The notes under the pieces: generated by a model
Databases searched by the model: none
Told to the model about the DNA's origin: nothing
Seen by the model: the letters and a program-made list of their open reading frames with translations, nothing else
Assembly: GCF_011759375.1 (NCBI RefSeq)
Contig: NZ_JAARML010000003.1
Coordinates: forward strand, 1 to 64,000
Length of the DNA: 64,000 bases
DNA from: Paraflavitalea devenefica
GTDB lineage: Bacteria; Bacteroidota; Bacteroidia; Chitinophagales; Chitinophagaceae
Reading direction: 5' to 3'
In this document: one piece after another, positions 42,478 to 51,075 of the stretch
Layout: every line of letters starts with the position of its first letter
Numbering within the stretch: position 1 is the stretch's first letter
Position numbers and translations under genes: made by a program

Positions 42478-43677
42478 ATGTTCCAGGACAAAAAGATCTT
42501 GCTCGCCGTTACGGGAAGTATTGCTGCCTATAAATCTATCCTGCTCACCAGGTTACTGGTAAAGGCCGGCGCCGAAGTAAAAATTGTAATGACGCCTGCC
42601 GCCCGCGACTTTGTTTCGCCCTTAACACTTTCCACGCTTTCCAGGAACCCTGTAGTTATGGACCTCGCCAGTAATGAATCCTGGTCCAATCACGTGCAAT
42701 TGGGCCGCTGGGCCGATATTATGGTCATAGCCCCGCTAAGCTGTAATACGCTGGCTAAAATGGCGCATGGACTGTGCGATAATATGCTACTGGCCACTTA
42801 CTTATCAGCTACCTGTCCGGTAGTGATAGCTCCGGCCATGGATGAAGATATGTGGCACCACCCCACCACCAAGGCCAATTTGCAGAAACTGGAGTCTTTT
42901 GGCAATAAGATCATCCCGGTAGGCAGGGGAGAGCTGGCCAGCGGTCTCTATGGCGATGGCAGGATGGCCGAGCCGGAAGCGATCGTGCAGTTTATACAGG
43001 AGCATTTTTTTTTGAAGCAGGACCTGGCCGGTAAGAAGGCATTGGTTACCGCAGGCCCCACGTATGAACCGATTGACCCTGTGCGCTTTATTGGCAATCA
43101 TTCCTCCGGGAAGATGGGACTGGCCATTGCGGAAGAACTGGCTAAAAGAGGCGCCAGCGTTCACCTGGTATTAGGGCCTTCGGCTGTGCATACCGATATA
43201 CCGGGTATAAAGGTGCATAGGGTGCAAACGGCTGAACAGATGTACGAGGCCTGCATGAAGGAATTTGCTACCGCAGGTATCGCTGTGATGTCGGCCGCTG
43301 TAGCCGATTATACGCCCGCCGTTACCGAGCCGGAAAAGATCAAGAAATCGTCTGGTTCCATAACCGTAGAACTTACCAAAACAAAGGATATCCTGAAGGC
43401 CCTGGGACAGGAAAAGCGTAAAGGACAGTTATTGGTAGGCTTCGCCCTCGAAACCACGAATGAAAAGGAATATGCACTGGGTAAGCTGGCCAGCAAAAAT
43501 GCTGATATAATTGTCTTAAATTCCCTGAATGACGAGGGGGCCGGCTTTGGTTATGATACGAATAAGATCACTATTTTTGAAAGAAGCGGAAACGAAATCC
43601 CCTACGAGCGAAAACCCAAACAACAAGTGGCCCATGATATCGTTGATAGAATTGTAAACATGTTGTATGCGCAATAA
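42478..43677 (+). CDS. coaBC: Bifunctional phosphopantothenoylcysteine decarboxylase/synthase CoaBC
   Basis: The 399-residue protein makes 4'-phosphopantetheine for coenzyme A. The CoaC half (1-180) has VTGSIAAYKS near residue 12, the active-site HVQLGRWADI region and PAMDEDMWHHP near 120; the CoaB half (185-398) has ITAGPTYEPIDPVRFI-like residues near 200, MSAAVADYTP near 275 and VGFALETT near 320. ATG at 42478 is used instead of an upstream TTG. Its end overlaps the start of the DUF4835 gene by 11 bases. Confidence 0.96.
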   Translation: MFQDKKILLAVTGSIAAYKSILLTRLLVKAGAEVKIVMTPAARDFVSPLTLSTLSRNPVVMDLASNESWSNHVQLGRWADIMVIAPLSCNTLAKMAHGLCDNMLLATYLSATCPVVIAPAMDEDMWHHPTTKANLQKLESFGNKIIPVGRGELASGLYGDGRMAEPEAIVQFIQEHFFLKQDLAGKKALVTAGPTYEPIDPVRFIGNHSSGKMGLAIAEELAKRGASVHLVLGPSAVHTDIPGIKVHRVQTAEQMYEACMKEFATAGIAVMSAAVADYTPAVTEPEKIKKSSGSITVELTKTKDILKALGQEKRKGQLLVGFALETTNEKEYALGKLASKNADIIVLNSLNDEGAGFGYDTNKITIFERSGNEIPYERKPKQQVAHDIVDRIVNMLYAQ

Positions 43678-44590
43678 ACTTTTTTTGTTGGTGCTGGTAT
43701 TTTCCGGGCTGCAGGCAACTGTGACAGCCCAGGAATTGCAGGCACGTATTAACATTAATGCCAGCCAGGTAAGCTCACAAACAGATAAGAAGATCTTTTC
43801 GACGCTTCAGAACTCCCTGAATACATTCCTGAATAACCGTAAATGGACGAATGAAACTTTCCAGGCGAATGAAAAGATCGTTTGCCATTTCCTCATCGTT
43901 ATCAGGGCAGCGCTTCCCGGGAATGTTTACCAGGCATCCATCACTGTGCAGGCGGCAAGGCCGGTATTTAATGCCAGCTATGAAACGCCCCTGATCAATT
44001 TCCAGGATGAGTCGTTTAACTTCAAGTACGTGGAGTACCAGCCCATTGAATTCAACGAAAACCGTGTATCAGGTTCAGATCCCCTGGTATCCAATCTGAC
44101 GGCCACACTTGCCTATTATGTGTATGTAATCCTGGGGCTCGACTTTGATTCATTTGCTTTGCGGGGCGGTGATCCTTATTTTCAGAAGGCCCAGGCGATT
44201 GTCAACAATGCCCCTGAAAACAGGGATATCGCCGGTTGGAAGGCTTTTGACGGATTGCGTAACCGTTACTGGCTGATGGAAAACCTTACGAATAACCGGT
44301 ACACCCTGGTGCATGATGCCATTTACAGTTATTACAGGCTGGGCATGGATGCGATGTATGAAAATGAAAAGGAAGGCCGGAATGGCATCCTGAACACCCT
44401 GAATATCCTGAATACCCTGAACACAGATATTTCCAATACGATGATTATTCCCTTTTTCTTTCAGGGTAAAACCAATGAGCTGGTACGTGTGTTCAAAAAA
44501 GCCACACCGGAAGAGAAACAAAAGGCGCGTGAAATACTCATGAAGGTAGATCTCTCCAACGCCAATACGTATAAACAGGAATTGAAATGA
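43667..44590 (+). CDS. DUF4835 family secreted protein (PorD-like)
   Basis: The 307-residue protein has a signal peptide (1-22, ending TAQE) and matches the Bacteroidota family DUF4835, with ELQARININASQV at the start of the mature part and the YVYVILGLDFDSFALRGGDPYFQKA segment near 150-175 split by conserved Asp. Some annotations name this family PorD and link it to type IX secretion; I cannot confirm that role here. It follows coaBC with an 11-base overlap and its stop overlaps the next start (ATGA). Confidence 0.9.
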   Translation: MRNKLFLLVLVFSGLQATVTAQELQARININASQVSSQTDKKIFSTLQNSLNTFLNNRKWTNETFQANEKIVCHFLIVIRAALPGNVYQASITVQAARPVFNASYETPLINFQDESFNFKYVEYQPIEFNENRVSGSDPLVSNLTATLAYYVYVILGLDFDSFALRGGDPYFQKAQAIVNNAPENRDIAGWKAFDGLRNRYWLMENLTNNRYTLVHDAIYSYYRLGMDAMYENEKEGRNGILNTLNILNTLNTDISNTMIIPFFFQGKTNELVRVFKKATPEEKQKAREILMKVDLSNANTYKQELK

Positions 44591-45018
44591 CAGACCTCCT
44601 ACCTCGAATAGCAGGCTGCCTGCTCATCGTATTACTGGCCGCCTGCACCAATAAGAATAAAGTGCCTTCGGATGTTCTGCCCCGCGAGAAGATGGAAAAA
44701 GTAATGTGGGATATGATCCAGGCCGACCGCTTTTCTTCCCAGTTCCTGGAGAAGGATTCTGCCAAACTGAATGTCAAAACAGAAACCTTTAAGCTGTACG
44801 AGAAGGTGTTCCTGCTTCATAAGATCACGAGGGATGAGTTTGTACACAGCTTTAAGTTCTATCTTAGTCGTCCCGACATTAACAGGGAACTGTTTGATTC
44901 ATTGTCTGCCCATGCCAACAACCGGCGCGCAGAGATGTATACGAATCCTGACACCAGCGGAAGAAATGACACAAGCGGAAGAAAGGCCCGGTTCCCGGGT
45001 GCCCAACAGGTACAGTAG
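44587..45018 (+). CDS. DUF4296 lipoprotein
   Basis: The 143-residue protein has a lipobox LLAAC at residue 20. The mature part matches DUF4296: VPSDVLPREKMEKVMWDMIQ near 26-45, then FKLYEKVFLLHKITRDEF and FKFYLSRPD. The function is unknown. The start overlaps the DUF4835 stop by four bases (ATGA), and the family is regularly found after coaBC genes in Bacteroidota, so a shared envelope role is likely. Confidence 0.88.
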   Translation: MTDLLPRIAGCLLIVLLAACTNKNKVPSDVLPREKMEKVMWDMIQADRFSSQFLEKDSAKLNVKTETFKLYEKVFLLHKITRDEFVHSFKFYLSRPDINRELFDSLSAHANNRRAEMYTNPDTSGRNDTSGRKARFPGAQQVQ

Positions 45019-45050
45019 CAGAGACCAATGTATTACGAACCATAACTTTT

Positions 45051-45749
45051 ATGAATAAAGTTGTCGCTAACGCTGATGCTGCCATCCATGATATTCCCGA
45101 TAGTGCCACCATTATGCTGGGTGGATTTGGCTTGTGCGGGATTCCCGAAAATTGTATTGCGGCGCTTGTAAGGAAGGGTATTAAAGACCTCACCTGTATT
45201 TCCAATAATGCAGGGGTAGATGATTTTGGGTTGGGGATGCTTTTAAAGACCCGGCAGATCAGGAAGATGATGAGTTCCTATGTAGGGGAAAATGCAGAAT
45301 TTGAACGTCAACTGCTGAGTGGCGAACTGGAAGTAGACCTCATTCCCCAGGGAACCCTGGCCACCCGCATACAAATGGCCGGTATGGGTATTCCCGCCTT
45401 TTTTACACCCGCCGGCTACGGAACAGAGATTGCCGCCGGCAAAGAAGTACGTGAATTTAATGGCAAGATGTACCTGATGGAACAGGCATTGCATGCCGAT
45501 TTTGCCATTGTAAAAGCCTGGAAAGGCGATCATTCCGGCAACCTGGTATTCCGGAAAACCACCCGCAATTTCTCCACTTCAATGGCTAAAGCGGGTACTA
45601 TTACCATTGCAGAAGTAGAACACCTGGTGCCGCCCGGCACACTTGATCCGGACCATATTCATGTGGCCGGGATCTATGTGCACCGCATTTTTGAAGGTAA
45701 GGATTATGAAAAAAGAATTGAACGCAGAACGGTACAGATGAGTTCATAG
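45051..45749 (+). CDS. scoA: 3-oxoacid CoA-transferase subunit A
   Basis: The 232-residue protein is the alpha subunit of succinyl-CoA:3-ketoacid CoA-transferase. It carries the family motif MLGGFGLCGIPENCI near residue 22 and SNNAGVDDFGLG near 55, with the loop FFTPAGYGTEIAAGKE near 115. It acts with subunit B, encoded 44 bases downstream, to activate acetoacetate with CoA from succinyl-CoA. Confidence 0.94.
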   Translation: MNKVVANADAAIHDIPDSATIMLGGFGLCGIPENCIAALVRKGIKDLTCISNNAGVDDFGLGMLLKTRQIRKMMSSYVGENAEFERQLLSGELEVDLIPQGTLATRIQMAGMGIPAFFTPAGYGTEIAAGKEVREFNGKMYLMEQALHADFAIVKAWKGDHSGNLVFRKTTRNFSTSMAKAGTITIAEVEHLVPPGTLDPDHIHVAGIYVHRIFEGKDYEKRIERRTVQMSS

Positions 45750-45793
45750 CGCTAGTAGCTGCGACAAACAATAACCGCAAACCATAAAGACTT

Positions 45794-46453
45794 ATGGCCT
45801 TAGATAAATTCGGTATTGCAAAACGTATTGCGCAGGAGTTGCGCGATGGGATGTATGTAAATCTGGGAATAGGTATTCCTACCCTGGTATCTAACTATAT
45901 TCCTGCCGGTATTTCTATTATGCTGCAATCGGAAAATGGTATGTTGGGCATAGGCCCATACCCGGTTGCAGAGGAGATAGATGCTGATCTGATCAATGCC
46001 GGTAAAGAAACCGTAACCATTTTGCCGGGTGGTGTTTTTTTCGATAGTGCAGAGAGTTTTGGGATGATCCGTGCCGGTAAGGTGGACCTTACGGTGCTGG
46101 GCGCTATGGAAGTATCGGAGCAGGGAGATATTGCCAACTGGAAAATTCCTGGTAAGATGGTAAAGGGCATGGGAGGAGCGATGGACCTGGTGGCCAGCGC
46201 CAAGAACATCATTGTGGCTATGATGCATACCAATCCGAAGGGAGAATCGAAGGTATTGCCTGCCTGTACCTTGCCGCTCACCGGTGTACGTTGCGTAAAA
46301 CGTATTGTGTCAGACCTTGCTGTAATAGATGTATTGCCGCAGGGAGGCTTTAAACTGGTTGAAAGGGCACCGGGAATAACTGTAGAGGAAATACGTTCCA
46401 AAACGTTGGGCAAGCTGATTATTGAAGGTGAAATTCCCGAAATGAATGTGTAA
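45794..46453 (+). CDS. scoB: 3-oxoacid CoA-transferase subunit B
   Basis: The 219-residue beta subunit has the catalytic glutamate in SENGMLGIGP near residue 46 and NLGIGIPTLVSNYIP near 22, both diagnostic of this family. It forms the heterodimer with ScoA. Its stop codon directly abuts the stop of the convergent gene at 46454 with no base between, so no separate terminator was found. Confidence 0.94.
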   Translation: MALDKFGIAKRIAQELRDGMYVNLGIGIPTLVSNYIPAGISIMLQSENGMLGIGPYPVAEEIDADLINAGKETVTILPGGVFFDSAESFGMIRAGKVDLTVLGAMEVSEQGDIANWKIPGKMVKGMGGAMDLVASAKNIIVAMMHTNPKGESKVLPACTLPLTGVRCVKRIVSDLAVIDVLPQGGFKLVERAPGITVEEIRSKTLGKLIIEGEIPEMNV

Positions 46454-47119
46454 TTAGTTATTGGCCTGTTCCTTTTCCTTCCTGGCCATATTAGCTGCCA
46501 CTATAAAAAAGATGAAGCGGATACCGTTGATCACAGACAGCAGGATCATTTTTTCCTGTTGCAGGGCCAGTGTGCCTTTCCCCTGCGCTCCCACAAAACC
46601 GGTAAGAATGAACATGCTGAAATAACAGATATTTCCCCCGGCTATCCAGAATACAGGCGACTGGAAAATGAATAATTGCTTATCCCTGATCAGTTGTAAT
46701 AAAGCGATGACTGCTGCCACCAGCAGGATGAAAGCTGCTGCGATGGCCAGGGCAAAGGAGTGCGTTTCAGTACCCCGGAGTGCATAGGCGGTAATGGCCA
46801 CAGATAAAAAGGCGATGAGTACAGTGTTCATGATCTCCCTCAGCCAGCCGGTGGTAATGATCATTTTAAACAGGTAAAGCAGCACAGCAAACTCACCGAG
46901 GCCGAATACGCTGTTGATGGAATTATTGTTGGCGGGTATCAGCCTGGGAATATAGATCATCAGGTGTTGCAGGAAGGACAACAGGCAGATGGCGCCCAGA
47001 AAGATCATGATATCCTGCTGCCAGGTACGCCGGATAAAAATGATTAAAATAGGGATAACAGGCAACAGGATTGCCATTATAGAGAATACTTCAGGTATGC
47101 TGATACCGGTTTTTACCAT
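46454..47119 (-). CDS. Seven-helix membrane protein, unknown family (paralog A)
   Basis: The 221-residue protein is made of seven hydrophobic helices (about 11-30, 36-57, 71-88, 98-116, 122-142, 155-176, 192-211) and short loops. The sixth contains SPVFWIAGGNICYFSMF and the seventh INGIRFIFFIVAANM. The protein at 49036 has the same layout and the matching residues FWI and INS..N in helices six and seven, so the two are paralogs. I know no function. It lies downstream of a NarL regulator on the same strand, and could be a signal receptor for the nearby kinase. Confidence 0.8.
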   Translation of the reverse strand: MVKTGISIPEVFSIMAILLPVIPILIIFIRRTWQQDIMIFLGAICLLSFLQHLMIYIPRLIPANNNSINSVFGLGEFAVLLYLFKMIITTGWLREIMNTVLIAFLSVAITAYALRGTETHSFALAIAAAFILLVAAVIALLQLIRDKQLFIFQSPVFWIAGGNICYFSMFILTGFVGAQGKGTLALQQEKMILLSVINGIRFIFFIVAANMARKEKEQANN

Positions 47120-47159
47120 TGCAGTAGGTTCGGAAACCGGTTTTCCATAGCGGAAAACT

Positions 47160-47193
47160 TTCTTCCTGACCCATTATTCTGTTGGGTGAAGAA
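47160..47193 (-). terminator. Hairpin after the NarL regulator gene
   Basis: TTCTTC..ACCC pairs with GGGT..GAAGAA with a three-base bulge; only a short T-run follows on the minus strand. It may weaken read-through into the membrane protein gene. Confidence 0.4.
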
Positions 47194-47290
47194 TAAAGTT
47201 TCGGTTTAATGTTATTGAGATTTCGTAGCTGTATATACCAGTGGGCTAAACGATCTGTAGTTTGATATATGTCAGCAGTGGAGAATAAAA

Positions 47291-47947
47291 TTAATCAATT
47301 AAGTTGTTTTTCACGGCAAAGAATACCAGGCCGGCTGTATTTTTTGCACCAAAGCGCTCCATAAGCCGGTCTTTGATAGCTTCCACCGTACGGGGGCTTA
47401 CTTCCAGTTTTTGCGCAATTTCATGCGCAGTGAATTCCATACAGATGTATTTGATAACATCCCGCTCCCGGTCGCTAAGGGTGATCTCACTATTAAGGGT
47501 AGGTACTACCTTTTGGCGTGCATGTGATTTTTTTAATAAGATCCTGTTAACGAAGTTGTTAAGATAATATCCCTTGCTCATTACTTCCATAATGGCCTTC
47601 TTGATCTCGGCAGGATCAGCACTTTTGAGCAGGTACCCATTGGCGCCAATTTCCATCATATGGCTCACAAAACGTTCATCCTCATACATGGTAAGTGCTA
47701 TGACATGTATTTGAGGGTATTGTTTGGCTACCACTTTGGTAGTTTCTATGCCATCTTTTTGGGGCATACGCAGGTCCATGAGGATAACATCGGGTTGCTC
47801 AGGGGCTGAAGGAAGGGTATCCAATAACTCCTGACCATTTTCTGCTTCAAAAACAAACTTGATATTAGTGTAGGGCCGCAATGATAATATAACACCCTTC
47901 CGGAAAATCTTGTGGTCATCAGCGATAGCAACTTTAATGGGTCCCAT
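47291..47947 (-). CDS. NarL/FixJ family response regulator
   Basis: The 218-residue protein has a receiver domain with DD at 10-11, phosphoacceptor Asp58 in LMDLRMP and a lysine in LLKSADP near 107, and a LuxR-type helix-turn-helix with LSDRERDVIKYI near 155 and SPRTVEAIKDRLMERFG near 182. The likely partner is the HisKA_3 kinase encoded upstream at 48162, but a 214-base gap with its own promoter-like element and a large palindrome separates them. Confidence 0.92.
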   Translation of the reverse strand: MGPIKVAIADDHKIFRKGVILSLRPYTNIKFVFEAENGQELLDTLPSAPEQPDVILMDLRMPQKDGIETTKVVAKQYPQIHVIALTMYEDERFVSHMMEIGANGYLLKSADPAEIKKAIMEVMSKGYYLNNFVNRILLKKSHARQKVVPTLNSEITLSDRERDVIKYICMEFTAHEIAQKLEVSPRTVEAIKDRLMERFGAKNTAGLVFFAVKNNLID

Positions 47948-48003
47948 TGTTTTTATGATATTGGCAACTCAATTTACTGAAAAACTTCCGTTATCACTAC
48001 TTC

Positions 48004-48073
48004 TGTGCTCCATTAAAAGTCATACGATCGTATTGACTTTCAATTATTCACTATTACTGAGTGACGGAGCACA
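48004..48073. promoter_or_regulatory. Nested inverted repeat upstream of the NarL regulator
   Basis: Outer arms TGTGCTCC (48004-48011) and GGAGCACA (48066-48073) enclose a near-perfect palindrome at 48016-48040 centred on TACGATCGTA and flanked by AAAGTCA and TGACTTT. It may be an operator for the dimeric regulator or a leader hairpin. Confidence 0.55.
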
Positions 48074-48079
48074 AATGTA
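48072..48079 (-). promoter_or_regulatory. Possible -7 element (TACATTTG) of the NarL regulator gene
   Basis: A full TAnnTTTG match on the minus strand, without a clear -33 element. It would place the start site at the outer arm of the inverted repeat and give a leader of about 118 bases. Confidence 0.4.
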
Positions 48080-48161
48080 ATTAGTTTTAATGCTTCAGTG
48101 ACTGAATATTATTATGTAAACAGCGTTTAAGTCTTATCGCATGACCGAAAACAAATCACAA

Positions 48162-49001
48162 CTATTCGGCCGCAGGCTCTTCCTCCAGCTTCGGTATTTC
48201 GATGGTAACCTTATAATAGGTCTGGGACATATCCTTCTCAAAAAAGATACGGCCCTGTAATAATTTCAGCCGGCTCTGGATGTTTTTTAATCCCAGGCCA
48301 ACATTACTTTTATTCAATTTCTCGAAGTCGTTTTGTGTAATACCCCGCCCATCGTGGTGCAGCCGGATGTATAATTTATTACCGCCTAGGTTCTGGGTAA
48401 GATGAATGAAACTGGCATTACTGTGCTTCAGGATATTATTGACAAGCTCCTGTATAACGCGGAAAATGATCAGTTCCTGGTCGGGATGAAGGCGTTCGCG
48501 GTAGTCGTGGAAGCGGCAACTGGCATTCATGCTGCCGGAGCCGCTGATCTTCTGGAAAAGATCGTTAACAGCCGATTCCAGCCCGAAGTTCTTGAGTGTG
48601 GGGGGCATCAGGCTATGGGAGATATTGCGGATGAGCTGTATGGTGTCGTCTATGATCTGTTTGGCGTTATAAATGCTTTGCAGTTGCGTGGTTTTGTCTA
48701 GGTTCACCAGGTTCTCATTCAGGTAAAGGCGGGCGGTAGCCAGCAAGGGCCCTGCGTCGTCATGCAGGTCGGCCGCAATACGCTGGCGTTCCTCTTCCTG
48801 CAGGCGTATAGAGGCATTCAGCAACATCTTTTGCTGCTCCTGTTCCAGGCGTTGTAAACGCATCTGGTACCGGATGACCTTCCGCTGGTGGAAAATGATG
48901 AAAACAATAAGCCCGATGGTAAGCGCCAACATGCCTACTGTACCGAAAAATAGTACAAGGGAAACGGGGCTGTCGGGGTTATTGATTTGCAAGAAGAACA
49001 T
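48162..49001 (-). CDS. Sensor-less membrane histidine kinase (HisKA_3)
   Basis: The 279-residue protein has a single N-terminal transmembrane helix (about 14-37) and only about a dozen residues outside the membrane, so it has no sensor domain of its own. A short coiled coil leads to the HisKA_3 domain with phosphoacceptor His80 in ERQRIAADLHDDAG. The ATPase domain has RVIQELVNNILKHS near 182 and HHDGRGIT and GLGLKNIQSRL near 215-245. It probably signals to a NarL-type regulator (47291 or 51076). Input may come from the seven-helix protein encoded just upstream. Confidence 0.92.
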   Translation of the reverse strand: MFFLQINNPDSPVSLVLFFGTVGMLALTIGLIVFIIFHQRKVIRYQMRLQRLEQEQQKMLLNASIRLQEEERQRIAADLHDDAGPLLATARLYLNENLVNLDKTTQLQSIYNAKQIIDDTIQLIRNISHSLMPPTLKNFGLESAVNDLFQKISGSGSMNASCRFHDYRERLHPDQELIIFRVIQELVNNILKHSNASFIHLTQNLGGNKLYIRLHHDGRGITQNDFEKLNKSNVGLGLKNIQSRLKLLQGRIFFEKDMSQTYYKVTIEIPKLEEEPAAE

Positions 49002-49035
49002 GGGTAGTGCCTGGGGCGGGGTTGGTTTTTATGGG

Positions 49036-49731
49036 TTAAGTGGCTGTCTTATCATACTCAAATAATTCGTCACTGAACGGCCGCTCTTCTAAAGGGCGCG
49101 GCTTATAGTTCGGTATGATAAAGGCAATCGCTAATAATACATTTTTAAGTATGTTGGAAATCGAGTTGATAAACCAGTAAGAGCGTCTTTCCTGCTGTGA
49201 AACGAACTCGGCTGAGATAAATAAAAAGAAGGTGGCCGCCATGTAAATGAGGATGGCTACAATGATCCAGAAAGTTTTGGATGAATAAATAAAGGAAACT
49301 TCCATATCCCTGATCTGCTCAAAGAAAAAGATAACGCAAAAAATAATGATCAGTATAGATTCCAGCGAAGCAGGAATAGCATCAAAGTTGTTGGACTGAT
49401 CCCTATTAAATATGTAGTAGAGTACTATGATGTAAAAAAGAGGAAGAGCAAATAGGATAAGTTTTTTAATTTTCTTTGATTTAAAATTGAAGGATAGAAA
49501 TATGGAGAACAGGGTATATTCGACTACGGTGAAAAAGCTAAAAAAATAGAACTTGGTTTGGGAATTGTCCGGAAAGGAGCCATTCGTAAAATCCGTAAGA
49601 AGGGATAGGACTACATACACAAAAATTACCCATAGTTTTTTTTCATTGTTTCTCTTTAAGAAGAAAAGAAAAAAAACTATGGGCAGTAGACCTGATACTC
49701 CACTTAATATATTAAGTACACTTTTGAACAA
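49036..49731 (-). CDS. Seven-helix membrane protein, unknown family (paralog B)
   Basis: The 231-residue protein has seven hydrophobic helices (about 5-25, 32-48, 62-82, 91-108, 121-140, 153-173, 187-207) and a charged C-terminal tail. Helix six holds SKTFWIIVAILIYM and helix seven FINSISNILKNVLLAIAFI. It matches the protein at 46454 in length, topology and these motifs. Its gene ends 34 bases before the sensor-less kinase gene on the same strand, so the two are probably co-transcribed and the products may interact in the membrane. Function unknown. Confidence 0.8.
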   Translation of the reverse strand: MFKSVLNILSGVSGLLPIVFFLFFLKRNNEKKLWVIFVYVVLSLLTDFTNGSFPDNSQTKFYFFSFFTVVEYTLFSIFLSFNFKSKKIKKLILFALPLFYIIVLYYIFNRDQSNNFDAIPASLESILIIIFCVIFFFEQIRDMEVSFIYSSKTFWIIVAILIYMAATFFLFISAEFVSQQERRSYWFINSISNILKNVLLAIAFIIPNYKPRPLEERPFSDELFEYDKTAT

Positions 49732-49802
49732 AGCCCTTTAAAGTTTCTCAAATATAAAAGGCATTTGCGTAATAGTCAAGTAATCAGGAAAAAAGAGCTT
49801 TT

Positions 49803-50174
49803 TTATAGGCCGAAGATCCATTTCCACCAGGATCCTTCTCCGTCTGTTCTGTCGCCAACAATGCCTTCTTCGTTCGTAATATTACCATCCCTATTTACGG
49901 CAGTGTACTCGAAAATGTTCTTGCCGTCTTTGTCGATACCTACGTAAACCAATGTTTTTTTACCGTTTTCGTCGATAGCGTTGTAGAAACGGATGCCTTC
50001 GCAACCAGGCTGAGCCAGGATCTGCTCAATGATGTTTTTGCCAATTGCGTAAGAAAGTGTGTCATTGGGGTTGGCATTCCGGTAGTTAGAGATAAATTCA
50101 GTACCCAGTTGATAGCCAATTTCCTCACCGATAGCAGCAGTTGGACGCTTGGTGATGAGTTCATTTTGCATCAT
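49803..50174 (-). CDS. Small soluble protein of unknown function
   Basis: The 123-residue protein begins MMQNELITKRP and has no signal peptide or membrane helix. It contains IGEEIGYQLGTEFISNYRNANP near 16-37, split by a conserved-looking Gly, then SYAIGKNIIEQILAQPGCEGIRFYNAIDENGK and a beta-hairpin-rich C-terminus ending WWKWIFGL. Codon use and composition fit the neighbours, so it looks genuine. The family is not recognised. Its leader holds an inverted repeat and the AAACCTCTAAAAA element seen again at 16964. Confidence 0.75.
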   Translation of the reverse strand: MMQNELITKRPTAAIGEEIGYQLGTEFISNYRNANPNDTLSYAIGKNIIEQILAQPGCEGIRFYNAIDENGKKTLVYVGIDKDGKNIFEYTAVNRDGNITNEEGIVGDRTDGEGSWWKWIFGL

Positions 50175-51075
50175 AGTAGTAAGTTTTTAGAGGTTTAGAA
50201 TAGTAGTTTGGAGGCCCAAAAAACCTCTAAAAAAAAAAGGTAGACAACGGGTAGTATTCATGGGCAAAATGGATTAAATTGCCTGCAATTCAATAGGGTC
50301 GTGGATTTGCGAGGATTTGCCTCGTAACTGTACGAGGGAAAAACGAGTAAAAGCGCGAGATAAACTTAGTATTTCTACTAACGTAGTTGACGCAAGAAGG
50401 GCAGGTAGACTTACTAATCAGAGGGGAGTTATTAACAACCGGGGCTAAAATGTGGATAAGTAAATATACTTAGCGAACGGATGGATTTTAAAAACGGGAC
50501 TACCGGTCAGATAATCTACAAATACTGTGCTGTTTTTTACTCCCTGGCCTTCTGGAAGCCACTATTGAAGGGATTGGGACAAGGGATCTGAAGGGAAGCA
50601 AGCTTCTGTATAACGATAAAGCGGTAGGAATCAACAAACGGTAGAAAGAAGAAGTTGACTGATATTGGATTTGACGTTGGTTTTCATAAGATAAATGGAA
50701 ATTATTTCTGGACGGTAACTCAGGACATTGGATGTTAGAGAGGTTGCCTATCCATCAATCAATCAACTTCAAAACAAAAATAGCCGGATACATAATAAAT
50801 AGCAAGAGCACTTTTGCTCATTTTTATACGTTCAGTATTTACAGGGTCGGACGTATAAGTTCAATATCCCGGTTCGAAAAACTCCGATTGATAATAATCA
50901 ACTAACTATTGTTGTGCATATCAGGTAGTTTTTTTATGCGAAATTGCCTGCACAGGGTAGCCTCGTGAGTTTGTAGCGGTATTAACTTTACCCCTGACAA
51001 TTATAGTTCTCGTAACCATACCTGAATAATTATGTAGCCTTATAACCGTTTAACAAGCCAAACCCGCCTACAATT
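50175..51075. other. Gene-free region with several hairpins
   Basis: About 900 bases hold no convincing coding frame. Seen here: an inverted repeat TTTTTAGAGGTTT/AAACCTCTAAAAA in the leader of the small gene (50186-50233); three CGAGG/CCTCG segments at 50310, 50320 and 50332 that could form alternative hairpins; a short stem GAGCA/TGCTC plus five T residues at 50806-50825; and an 8-bp inverted repeat TTATACGT/ACGTATAA (50824-50858). A small RNA or a long regulatory leader is possible. Confidence 0.5.

Noticed and set aside
50775..50782. CAAAAATA, a TAnnTTTG match on the minus strand upstream of the small gene
   Set aside because: It would create a leader of nearly 600 bases; the match is short and may be chance, so it was not annotated as a promoter.
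50866..50890. GGTTCGAA, resembling a tRNA T-arm
   Set aside because: The flanking bases do not form a T-stem and no acceptor or anticodon stem can be drawn.
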